Shown here: one piece after another, positions 1-6,900 of the stretch
Numbering within the stretch: position 1 is the stretch's first letter
Layout: each line of letters opens with the position of its first letter
Origin: Planctomycetota bacterium
GTDB taxonomy: Bacteria > Planctomycetota > Planctomycetia > Isosphaerales > Isosphaeraceae
Direction: 5' to 3'
NCBI GenBank assembly: GCA_021807585.1
Contig: JAKBCQ010000105.1
Coordinates: 1-7,466 of the forward strand
Length of the DNA: 7,466 nt
Notes under the pieces: model-generated
Told to the model about the DNA's origin: nothing
Databases searched by the model: none
What the model saw: only the letters and a program-made list of their open reading frames with translations
Program-made: the position numbers and the translations under genes

Positions 1-272
1 CCGATCTGCGGGCTTTTATCGTCGATAAGACGACGTTGCCGACCGATCGCGTCGTGTTTTCGTCGAAGGTGCGCGTGCTCGATATGGATCTCGATGAGGA
101 AGAGGATTTTACTCTTGTCGGTCCCGGCGAGGAAGATTACGACAACAATAAAATTCTCCTCACGAGCCCGATCGGCCAAGGACTTCTGGGCAAGAAGGTC
201 GGCGACGAGGTTGTGATTCCCGTTCCTCGCGGCGTCCTTCGACTGAAAATCGTCGGCATCGGAATCGACTGA
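1..272 (+). CDS. GreA/GreB-family transcription elongation factor, C-terminal part (5' truncated by window edge)
   Basis: The reading frame is open from base 3 and ends at TGA 270-272; the N-terminus lies outside the window. The visible ~89 residues look like the FKBP-like C-terminal domain of GreA/GreB factors: an opening 'VVFSSKVRVLDMDLDEEEDFTLVG' type strand pair, then 'KILLTSPIGQGLLGKKVGDEV', matching the family pattern of S-P-I-x-x-x-L-x-G-K-x-V-G-D-E-V, and a closing 'LKIVGI' strand. Family members bind RNA polymerase at the secondary channel and stimulate cleavage of backtracked RNA, using an acidic N-terminal coiled-coil tip; that part cannot be seen here, so cleavage activity cannot be judged. 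A TTG at 36 is an internal codon, not a likely start, because the domain continues upstream in frame. The gene converges on the pseudouridine synthase gene, with stops 59 bases apart. GreA, GreB or a GreA-like paralogue cannot be told apart from this fragment. Confidence 0.85.
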   Translation, partial: DLRAFIVDKTTLPTDRVVFSSKVRVLDMDLDEEEDFTLVGPGEEDYDNNKILLTSPIGQGLLGKKVGDEVVIPVPRGVLRLKIVGIGID

Positions 273-275
273 TTC

Positions 276-311
276 GATTGGTTCCCAATCCTCAGAATTC
301 GATCGGATTGG
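276..311. terminator. Overlapping small inverted repeats between convergent genes, possible weak terminator
   Basis: GATTGG (276-281) is followed after three bases by CCAATC (285-290), and CCAATCC (285-291) can instead pair with GGATTGG (305-311). The two hairpins are mutually exclusive because they share the middle arm. They sit in the 59-base gap between the GreA-like gene and the pseudouridine synthase gene, where a two-way terminator would be expected. There is no clear T-run on either strand, so this is only a candidate. Confidence 0.3.
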
Positions 312-331
312 ATGACGGGTTATTCGTCGGC

Positions 332-1060
332 TTACGTGTCGGTCGAATGAACCGGAAATCGTCGTTCGCGCCACCACGCGGGGACTTCCGCCTGAAACGT
401 CATCAACTCATATGTTTGTGGGTGGCGGAACGTGAGCGACCGCGCGTGCAGCGCGATACCCATGAGGTTATCGGCGGTTGAGCCGTAATGAATATCGCCG
501 ACAATCGGAGTTCCCCGCGCCGAAGTTTGCGCCCTCAGTTGATGCGATCGACCCGTCTCGGGGCGTAAGATCAGCCGGGTGAGGGAACTGTCCGAGGCCG
601 TTTCGTTTTCGCTCGCGGGGGGTGAACGTTCGCCGATTTCAAAACGCGTCACGGGGCGTTTCGCGTCGGGACGTTCGTCGCCGACGATGATGCGCGAAGG
701 AACCGCGGGATCGGGTCCGAGCCAGTCGATCCATTCGCCGCTTGGTTCGCTTGGCGATCCCTCGACGATCGCCCAGTACACCTTGACGACGCGGCGCGCC
801 TCGAAGTCTTTCGCCAACCGCCGCGCGGCGCGGGGGGTCTTGGCCCAGACGATCACCCCCGAAACCGGTTTGTCCAACCGATGAACTGTACCCAGATACG
901 ATTGTTCGTTATGAGTGATTTCTTGAAGATATAATTGGATTTGATCTTCAAGCGAGATCTCGCCGGGGCGATTGTCGGCGAATTGCGTGAGCACGCCGTT
1001 CGGCTTGGATACGACAAGGCAGTGGGGATCTTCGTAGAGGATCGGAAACGGCGGATTCAT
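332..1060 (-). CDS. RluA-family pseudouridine synthase
   Basis: A 242-residue protein that by family converts specific uridines in rRNA or tRNA to pseudouridine. The catalytic motif II is HRLDKPVSG at residues 60-68, with Asp63 as the expected nucleophile. It is preceded by the N-terminal strand 'ILYEDPHCLVVSKPNGVLT' (about 7-25), and followed by 'RPETGRSHQLR' (167-177), in which the RxGxxHQLR pattern is typical, and by the C-terminal 'IALHARSLTFRHP' (202-214). There is no N-terminal S4 RNA-binding domain, so it resembles the short RluA/TruC-like members rather than RluC or RluD; the Pro-Val after the Lys differs from the more common D/A-T-S-G form. The target uridine cannot be deduced. ATG 1058-1060 is chosen because homology begins within a few residues of it; no Shine-Dalgarno sequence is visible. 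An intrinsic terminator lies immediately upstream, so the gene probably needs its own promoter or read-through. Confidence 0.93.
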   Translation of the reverse strand: MNPPFPILYEDPHCLVVSKPNGVLTQFADNRPGEISLEDQIQLYLQEITHNEQSYLGTVHRLDKPVSGVIVWAKTPRAARRLAKDFEARRVVKVYWAIVEGSPSEPSGEWIDWLGPDPAVPSRIIVGDERPDAKRPVTRFEIGERSPPASENETASDSSLTRLILRPETGRSHQLRAQTSARGTPIVGDIHYGSTADNLMGIALHARSLTFRHPQTYELMTFQAEVPAWWRERRFPVHSTDT

Positions 1061-1075
1061 AACGTTTATCGAGTG

Positions 1076-1126
1076 AAAAAATGGGTCGAATCGTCCGGCG
1101 CGTCGAAGCGCGCGGCCGCTCGACCC
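1076..1126 (-). terminator. Intrinsic (Rho-independent) terminator after the lipoprotein gene
   Basis: Read on the minus strand, GGGTCGA (1126-1120) pairs perfectly with TCGACCC (1089-1083). An inner stem GCGCG/CGCGC (1113-1109 with 1102-1098) closes a six-base loop, with some mismatches between the two stems. One A and then six T residues (1081-1076) follow directly. A GC-rich stem plus T-run is the classical arrangement. It lies about 45 bases after the stop of the lipoprotein gene. The T-run ends 15 bases before the ATG of the downstream pseudouridine synthase gene, so it could also act as an attenuator for that gene. On the plus strand there is no T-run, so it should work in one direction only. 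Confidence 0.75.
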
Positions 1127-1171
1127 GATTCAAGCGGATCGACGCCGTCATGAGAGCCCCCGCCGCGCGAC

Positions 1172-1633
1172 TTAATTATACGGCGTCGTTCCCGGCGCGT
1201 TGATTGGAGGATTCCCGGCGCCCGACATTCCCGGTCCCGCGATCCCCGGAACGCCGCCGCTCGGCAATTGAACCTGGGGCGCGAAGCCCGATCCCGCGGG
1301 AGGCGAATACGTGGTCGGACCCCCGACTCCCGTACCGTTGTTGACTCCAGGGTATCCTCCCATATTCGCGCTCATGTTCATACCGCTCATGGGGGCGGTT
1401 TGCGGTTCGGTGCTGAACCCACCGTTTGTAATCGGAGCGTTTGAGTTCGCGCTCGTCGCCGCGCTCGTCGTCGGGTTCGGGCTTGTCGTCGAGTTCGCCG
1501 AGTTCGCCGACCGGCCGATCTCGGAGGACACGCTGGGAGATCCCGAAAGATCGGACTTGGGAGTCCGACAACCCGTCGCCGCCAGCACGAGGCTCAATCC
1601 GCATCCGGTCAAAACGCCAATTCGCCGATCCAT
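1172..1633 (-). CDS. Small low-complexity putative lipoprotein
   Basis: A 153-residue protein of unknown function. The N-terminus MDRRIGVLTGCGLSLVLAATGC has two Arg residues, a hydrophobic stretch (about 5-20) and a Cys at 22 preceded by A-T-G, a plausible though imperfect lipobox (no Leu at -3), suggesting export and lipid anchoring. The remainder is low complexity: a Ser/Thr/Asn/Ala-rich stretch up to about residue 70, a short Met-rich part, then a Gly/Pro-rich tail ending TTPYN. No enzymatic domain is visible. The start at 1633 is preferred over an in-frame ATG at 1660 because AGGAG lies eight bases upstream of it (about 1642-1646) and because it puts the basic residues directly at the N-terminus; the longer form adds nine residues and has no such site. 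An intrinsic terminator follows the gene. Such Gly/Pro-rich small exported proteins occur in planctomycetes, but I do not recognise a named family. Confidence 0.7.
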   Translation of the reverse strand: MDRRIGVLTGCGLSLVLAATGCRTPKSDLSGSPSVSSEIGRSANSANSTTSPNPTTSAATSANSNAPITNGGFSTEPQTAPMSGMNMSANMGGYPGVNNGTGVGGPTTYSPPAGSGFAPQVQLPSGGVPGIAGPGMSGAGNPPINAPGTTPYN

Positions 1634-1829
1634 CGGCAAGACTCCTAAATCCTTGGACATGAAGCGATCCGCTCGAGAAGCCGACGGATTTCGGTTCCAA
1701 ACGAATCACCGTTCATCGCCGCGTTTGATCCCGATCACGCTCGCGGCTCGGTCGCTTCGGTACGCGATACGACCTACCGGAATTCGATCTCGCGCGAGGC
1801 CCGAGCGAGAACCGCCCGCAATATCAGCT

Positions 1830-1850
1830 CGCGCCGAATATGACGGCGCG
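1830..1850. repeat. Perfect GC-rich hairpin in the intergenic region
   Basis: CGCGCCG (1830-1836) and CGGCGCG (1844-1850) are perfect inverted repeats around a seven-base AT-rich loop. No T-run follows on either strand, so it is not a classical intrinsic terminator. A second inverted repeat, ACCGAT/ATCGGT (1858-1863 with 1872-1877), lies close by. It could be an operator, part of a leader RNA, or a stem that terminates with Rho. Function is not deducible. Confidence 0.4.
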
Positions 1851-1852
1851 GA

Positions 1853-1880
1853 ATCTTACCGATTTCGATCGATCGGTCAA
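1853..1880 (-). promoter_or_regulatory. Candidate sigma-70-type promoter for the lipoprotein gene
   Basis: On the minus strand TTGACC (1880-1875, five of six matches to TTGACA) is followed after 16 bases by TAAGAT (1858-1853, four of six matches to TATAAT). It would give a leader of about 210 bases before the ATG at 1633. The match is moderate and the leader is long, so this is a candidate only. Confidence 0.3.
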
Positions 1881-1981
1881 TCGCAATCGCCTCGATCGTC
1901 TCAACTCCCAGAATCGCGGTTCCGATTCAAGATTCGAACTTACATTCCACTGAATACGTTGAGGTTTTGCCGGATAGCCTC

Positions 1982-3151
1982 TCAAACGATCGACCCGCCG
2001 AAATCGCATAAGAATTGGTAATAGATTTCGCTCGCGGCTCTCACCTGATCGAGATCGATCGATTCGTCTTTGGTGTGAGCGTGGGCGATGTCGCCGGGGC
2101 CGAAGACGACGCAGGGCGTTCCCGCTGCCGAAAGTGGTCCCGCGTCGGTGCCGTAAGGCGCTCCCTCGACGCTCGGAGTTCGCCCCGTCACGCGTTCAAT
2201 CGTTTTCGTCAGGATCGCCACGGCGCGATCGGTTCCAACGGGAGCGAGCGGCGGCAGACTAATCCACGGCGGCTCGAATGAAAGCGCCTGGAATTCTTCA
2301 GCGGTTAGCGCCGAGCGGATCGCGGAGCGTGCGAGTTCCACACATTGGGCGGGGGATTCGCCGGGAATCGCGCGGCGGTCGATCTCGATCGAGCACCGAT
2401 CGGGTACGACGTTGACGCTTCGTCCCCCTTCGATTCGACCCACCGAGAGAGTCGCCGAGCCGAGGATCGGGTCGACGATCGTTCGCTCGATCGCATCGGC
2501 GTGGTCGCGGAGCGCCGCGACGACCTTCGCCATCAAGTAGATCGCGTTCGATCCCAGCCTTGGCGTCGAACTATGACACGCAACTCCATGTGCGTGGATC
2601 TTCCACCGGATCGCGCCTTTATGGGAATGAACGATGTTGAGCCGAGTCGGCTCGGCGACGATCGCCAAATCGGCGAGGCCGCTTTGCTCGGCCAATCGCG
2701 ACGAACCCTTATGAGTGAATTCTTCGTCGACGGTGCACGCGAGGACGACCGAAGCCGCGCCTCGCGGCCGCTCGCGATGGAGCCGAACGACCGCGACCGC
2801 CATCGCCGCGAGCCCCCCCTTCACGTCGCACGAGCCGCGTCCATACATTCTGCCGTGTTCAATTTTTGGTGTGAAGGGATCGATCGTCATTCCTTCGACG
2901 GGGACGACGTCTTGATGCGCGTCGAAGAGGATGGCGGCGCGCGAACCCGGAACGTCGATCCTGGCGATCAGGTTATCGCGGCCGTGGGCGATTCGATCAC
3001 GGACGGTAAGGACGCCCCGATCGGCGAACCATCGTTCGAGATAAGCCGTCGTCGCCGATTCGAGATATTCCGATCCCGTAACGTTCGCCCCCATCGGGTT
3101 CACGCTCGGGATCGACACCAGATCGGCGAGCAGCTTGACGACATCGTCCAC
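1982..3151 (-). CDS. M20 family metallohydrolase, ArgE/DapE-like deacylase
   Basis: A 389-residue cytoplasmic zinc hydrolase of the family that includes acetylornithine deacetylase, succinyl-diaminopimelate desuccinylase and related aminoacylases; it hydrolyses an amide bond in an N-acylated amino acid or small peptide. The metal site looks complete: His79 in FDAHQD, Asp109 in GRGSCDVKGG (bridging), Glu143 (expected general base) and Glu144 in VDEEF, Glu167 in AEPT, and His359 in AHTKDE near the C-terminus. The dimerisation lid lies roughly at 180-295, with ACHSSTP (His193) as the usual HSS-type motif. The C-terminal 'GTDAGPL...FGPGDIAHAH' part is closer to ArgE-like than to carboxypeptidase members, but the substrate is not certain. 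The start is GTG 3149-3151, where homology begins; only a weak GAGAG lies upstream and the frame is open back to just past the efp stop. The gene is 66 bases behind efp on the same strand and may share its transcript; a TATAAC at 3200-3205 could be a weak local -10 box. Confidence 0.9.
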   Translation of the reverse strand: MDDVVKLLADLVSIPSVNPMGANVTGSEYLESATTAYLERWFADRGVLTVRDRIAHGRDNLIARIDVPGSRAAILFDAHQDVVPVEGMTIDPFTPKIEHGRMYGRGSCDVKGGLAAMAVAVVRLHRERPRGAASVVLACTVDEEFTHKGSSRLAEQSGLADLAIVAEPTRLNIVHSHKGAIRWKIHAHGVACHSSTPRLGSNAIYLMAKVVAALRDHADAIERTIVDPILGSATLSVGRIEGGRSVNVVPDRCSIEIDRRAIPGESPAQCVELARSAIRSALTAEEFQALSFEPPWISLPPLAPVGTDRAVAILTKTIERVTGRTPSVEGAPYGTDAGPLSAAGTPCVVFGPGDIAHAHTKDESIDLDQVRAASEIYYQFLCDFGGSIV

Positions 3152-3217
3152 GAATCGGCTCTCGCTCTCGGCGGAATCGACGAGCGATCCCGAAATAAAG
3201 TTATACCGAAGAATGAA

Positions 3218-3781
3218 TTACTTAACGCGTTCGACGTATTCGCCCGTGCGGGTGTCGACGCGGATCTTCTCGCCGGGGCCGATGAACGGAGGAACCTGAA
3301 TTTTCAGGCCGTTTTCGAGCTCGGCTTCCTTGTACTGGTTGGTGACGGTCGCCCCCTTGAGCGCCGGAGGGGTGTCCTTGACGACGAGGTCGATCGAAGC
3401 CGGGATATCCACCGATACCGGCTTCTCGGCGATGAACATCACCTGAACCTTGGAATTGGGAAGCAAATATTGCATCGACGTCCCCAACACCTCGGGAGGA
3501 AAGCCGATCTGGTCGTAGGTTTCGCAATCCATGAATACGTGTTCGTCACCAGATGAATACAAATATTCATAAGTTTTCGATTCGACGTAGGGGACCTCGA
3601 TCTGATCGACCGACCGGAGTCGCTTATCGACGAGCGCGCCCGAATTCATGTTGCGAAGTTTGGTTTGAACCATTGCGCGGAGGTTGCCGGGGGTGTGATG
3701 CGCGAAATCGACGACGATGAAGTTGATTCCGTCGATCGTGATCACCATGCCGCGGCGAATATCGGTGGCCTTGATCATCAT
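3218..3781 (-). CDS. efp: Translation elongation factor P (EF-P), with Asn at the usual Lys/Arg loop position
   Basis: A 187-residue protein of the usual EF-P length. EF-P binds between the P and E sites of the ribosome and helps form peptide bonds at proline stretches. Domain I (about 1-65) starts MMIKATDIRRGMVI; the middle domain carries 'YLYSSGDEHVFMDCETYDQI'; domain III has 'DTPPALKGATVTNQ' and ends 'GEKIRVDTRTGEYVERVK', very close to the EF-P signature. The loop that contacts the tRNA reads HTPGNLRAM where E. coli has KPGKGQAF: the equivalent of modified Lys34 is Asn33, and the following Gly-Gln become Leu-Arg. No EpmA, EpmB or EarP-like gene is in the window. ATG 3779-3781 (or the adjacent ATG 3776-3778) is chosen because family homology starts there; a GTG at 3854-3856 would add 25 unrelated residues. 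No strong Shine-Dalgarno sequence is seen. A long leader hairpin and a -10-like box lie upstream. YeiP-type paralogues were considered, but the C-terminal match to EF-P is strong. Confidence 0.95.
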   Translation of the reverse strand: MMIKATDIRRGMVITIDGINFIVVDFAHHTPGNLRAMVQTKLRNMNSGALVDKRLRSVDQIEVPYVESKTYEYLYSSGDEHVFMDCETYDQIGFPPEVLGTSMQYLLPNSKVQVMFIAEKPVSVDIPASIDLVVKDTPPALKGATVTNQYKEAELENGLKIQVPPFIGPGEKIRVDTRTGEYVERVK

Positions 3782-3826
3782 GGCGTTTCGGTCGGCTCGC
3801 GTGGCCTGTTCCCCTGTGATGGACGA

Positions 3827-3867
3827 CGGCCGCGGCGTTCGCGAGCTGCGAACCACGCCGACGGCCG
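3827..3867 (-). promoter_or_regulatory. Long stem-loop in the presumed efp leader
   Basis: Three stacked stems form one extended hairpin: bases 3827-3832 pair with 3862-3867 (CGGCCG type), 3833-3837 with 3856-3860 (CGGCG/CGCCG), and 3838-3842 with 3848-3852 (TTCGC/GCGAA), around a five-base loop, with a one-base bulge (3861) and a three-base bulge (3853-3855). That is 16 base pairs in 41 bases. It lies 46 bases upstream of the efp ATG and just downstream of a -10-like box, so it would be near the 5' end of the efp transcript. It might affect translation or RNA stability; no known riboswitch class is recognised. Confidence 0.4.
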
Positions 3868-3877
3868 AATCGCCCTT

Positions 3878-3883
3878 AAAATA
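3878..3883 (-). promoter_or_regulatory. Possible -10 box for efp
   Basis: TATTTT on the minus strand stands out as an AT-rich patch in GC-rich surroundings and matches four of six bases of TATAAT. It would start a transcript near 3871 with a leader of about 90 bases. No recognisable -35 box lies at the proper distance, so the call is weak. Confidence 0.25.
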
Positions 3884-3921
3884 ACCGAACGCGAAAGCCG
3901 CCGGCTAGTCCATTCGCGGAT

Positions 3922-3960
3922 TCGCCGCGGCTCGCGCCGCTCGATGAGTCGCCGCGGCGA
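3922..3960 (-). terminator. GC-rich hairpin right after the dehydrogenase stop codon, possible terminator
   Basis: TCGCCGCGGC (3922-3931) and GCCGCGGCGA (3951-3960) are a perfect ten-base inverted repeat with a 19-base loop, starting one base after the stop codon of the dehydrogenase gene. Its position suits a transcript end, but no T-run follows on the minus strand, so it may only protect the 3' end or help Rho-type termination. Confidence 0.4.
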
Positions 3961-3961
3961 T

Positions 3962-6900
3962 TCACCGCGAGGGCTGGGCGCGGATCTCGACGGGATTCGC
4001 CGAACCGATCGCGAGCATCCCCCTCCCTTCGCCCTGAGGGGCTCGATCGACCGCGATCAATACCGTATTCCAGCCTTTCTTGAGCGGGAGCCGCACGGGA
4101 GGCCCCGCGATCGCAACCGCGGCGGGCGCGGCCTCGCCCCGCTTCTCGCCGTCGACATAAATCTTCGAAAAGCCCTCGATTCCCAGCCGCAACGTCGCGT
4201 CTTGATCGACGTCGGACCGTACCTGAAACGCGAGATACGCCGACGACTCCGAAAGCCCCAATTGCCCTCGAAGGTTGATCATACCGGCGCTATTGGAATC
4301 GAGCTTCGTCCACGCCGCGGTTCGTCCTTCGAACCCCTGATACGTTTTCTCGGCGTCGACGCGATCGAGCGGAATCGCGATCCCCTCGCGCGTCGGCGAA
4401 AACGGGCCGATCGCCAAGACATGATCAACCTTTGTGGTGAGACGAAGCGTCTCCTGCGCCTTCTTATCGAGGAGGAACGCGAGCAGATCGCGAAGTTCGT
4501 CGGGGGCGAGATCGTTCACGAGCCCCGCGGGCATGAGCGAGACGGGGTCTTTCGCCTGTTCGTCGATCTGATCGACCGCGACCCGCGTCTCGCGTCCGTT
4601 CGCGTCGCGCAACACAAGCGTCTTGGCGTCGCGCGAAACCTGAATCCCCGCGAGGACGCGACCGTCTTTGAGCGCAACTTTATAGGATTCATATCCTTCT
4701 TTAATTTCTTTTGACGGTTGCAAGAGCGATTCGATAAGTTTATCGATCGAGAGCGCCTGGTAAACTCCCGTGAGAGCAGGGCCGACCGCGCCGCCGAGGT
4801 TTTCGATCTTGTGGCACGTGTAGCATCGCGCGCCCGATTCGCGAAGAAAAATCGCCAGCCCGCGCCATGAGTCCGATCCGTTCGCAACCCGCGCTTTGAG
4901 ATCGGCGACGTCGATCGCCGCCGCGCTCTTGGCGAGCGTTTCGTCGATCGCCGTAAGGATCTTCTTATGTTCAGCCGAATCGTACCGCCGCACCGCGGCG
5001 AGCACCGCGGGGAGTTCGCCGCGGCCAAGTTTGCCCGCGAGGAACGCGTTCCCCAGTTTGAGAGCCGATTGCGGCGTTTCGCCGAGGATCTGGATCGCCT
5101 CGCGCCTCAGCTCGCCCCGATCGCTCGCGAGCGCCCCCTCGGCGATCGCCTCGGCGCGAACGCGGTCGGCGTCGGCGAGCGACCGCAACAACGTCCGCGC
5201 AATCGCGGGATCACTTTCAAATTGCTTATATGCTGATAAAATAGCATCATAGAATTTGGATCCCGAGCCGGCGATCGCCGCGGCGATCGCGATCCGTTCG
5301 TCGGTCGCGATTTTGGGGTCGGCGAGCCGAGTCGAGAGCTTCTCGACCGCTCCCGGGGGCCTCGTGCGAGCTGCGAGCCGCGTCGCGGCGACGCGGACGG
5401 TCGCCGAGGAGTCGTCGAGCAGCTTGACGACGAGAGCCGCCGCGGGATCGCCCGCGAGGCGACAGACGTCGAGCGTCGCGATCTTGGTCGCCGAGTCGAC
5501 CTCGGGATGATTCGCGACCCACTCCGCGAGCCCCGCGGTCGGCACGGGTATGTTCAAAGGAATATCTTTGAATTGTTTGACGAGCGCGAGCCGTTCGCCC
5601 GCGTCGAGGTTCGCCAGCACGGCGAGTTCGGGAAGTTTGGCGGCGGCATCCGCAGTCCGAAACGCGACGAAAATCGCGACCGCGGCGGCGCGGCGGGAGG
5701 GATTGTCGGTCGACCGGATGAGATTCGCGACCTCGGCGATCCCGGGCTCGCCGATCCGTTCAAGACCTCGAATGAACGCGTCGCGGACGACGACGTCGGC
5801 GTCCTGATGCTTCAATAGCCAGGCGAGGAGCGGAGGCGCCGCGTCGCCGGGGACCGCCCAACCGTGGCGCCCAATCGCGAGCGCGACGTCGCGGAGGGCT
5901 CGGCCGTCGGGTTCATCAAGACGAGCGACAAGCGCCGGGATCAACAGCGGACGACGCTCGACGGGCTCCCACGAGATCGCCTGCGCCGCCAGCCGACGAA
6001 TATCCGCCGCGGGATCGTGGAGCGCCGCGATCATCGCGCGTTCGACCGGCTCTCCCCAAAACTGCCGAGCCCCCTGCAGCCCAAGCAATCGAGCGTGCGC
6101 GGGCGCGTCGCGGTCGTTCATCAACGCTAAAAGGGGTTCAAGCACTTTCGTTCCCCGCGAAACAAGCTCACGCAGCGACCGCGCCGCCTCGCGATAATCG
6201 CGTCCGCGAATCATCGCCAAAAGCTCGGCGTCGCTCGCTCCCAAAACGCGCGTCCAGTCGTTTTTCTTGAGCGGCAAAGCGGGCGTCGAACCGTCGCCTT
6301 CCCATGAAATCTTGTACAAGCGACCATATTTGGAATCGCCCCACAATCGCCCCGCTCCCCCCGAATTGCTCCGCCAATCGAGCACGTAGAGCGCGCCGTC
6401 GGGTCCGACGACCGCCTGACACGGTCGGAACAGGTCGTCGTCGGCGGTCATCAGAGTGATCGTCTCTTCGAGCCTGTAGGTCCCTCCCCGGGGCGAAACA
6501 CGATAACCGCGCACCAGTTTGCGAAAGACGTCGGGGTATATACACAGATCGCGATAGCGATCCGGCAGCGCGATTCCATCGTAAACGACGAGTCCCGCGG
6601 GAGCTCCACGCCCCGTTTTGGCGAGAATCGGCAGTTTGCCGGGGAGTTCGCCGTCGACCGCGCCCCGGTCGAAATCGGGCTGACAGCACGGCGCGCCGGG
6701 CAAGAGACGCCAGCCGTAATCTCCCCCCTCGACCGCCTGGATCAGCCGAACCCCCTGGAATTTCGATCCGTCCTCGTTGTCGTTATCGAGGTGGAACGCA
6801 TCGAAGCGGCTGTTGAACGCGACGTCGCGGTACGGGTTGCGGAACCCCATCGCGAACAAATTCATCCGCGATCCGTCGACCTTGCCGCGGAAGATTCCGC

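Larger units (their letters stand above)
1634..1981. other. 348-base intergenic region upstream of the lipoprotein gene
   Basis: Short reading frames exist on both strands but none has a recognisable protein or a convincing start site. The region holds the AGGAG ribosome binding site of the lipoprotein gene (about 1642-1646), a promoter-like pair, several short perfect inverted repeats, and a ten-base palindrome CTCGCGCGAG at 1789-1798. The gap is long for this window, where other gaps are 59-180 bases, so a long leader, a small RNA or a decayed gene are all possible. I see no clear terminator for the M20 gene that ends at its right edge. Confidence 0.5.

Noticed and set aside
1634..1660. A start at ATG 1658-1660 for the lipoprotein
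   Set aside because: No ribosome binding site lies upstream of it, whereas AGGAG sits at good spacing before the ATG at 1633, which also gives a normal signal peptide.
1311..2021. A plus-strand frame spanning the lipoprotein gene and the long gap
   Set aside because: Its first part begins with a hydrophobic stretch that is only the antisense image of the low-complexity lipoprotein; no ribosome binding site or family match.
2345..3556. A 403-codon open frame on the plus strand opposite the M20 and efp genes
   Set aside because: Its product is rich in Arg and Asp with no recognisable domain, and it lies antisense to two clearly conserved proteins. GC-rich coding DNA commonly leaves such frames open.
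3779..3856. A longer EF-P starting at GTG 3854-3856
   Set aside because: The extra 25 residues are Arg/Ser/Thr-rich, do not resemble the family, and would overlap the leader stem-loop; EF-P homology starts at 3781.
3665..4714. A 349-codon open frame on the plus strand opposite efp and the end of the dehydrogenase gene
   Set aside because: Composition is Arg-rich and low in conserved features, and the opposite strand carries convincing protein families across the same bases.
5142..5290. GCGATCGC octamers (HIP1-like) that could suggest a cyanobacterial origin
   Set aside because: Only a few octamers are present and the gene content, especially the PVC-type dehydrogenase, points to a planctomycete; they follow from the general CGATCG enrichment.
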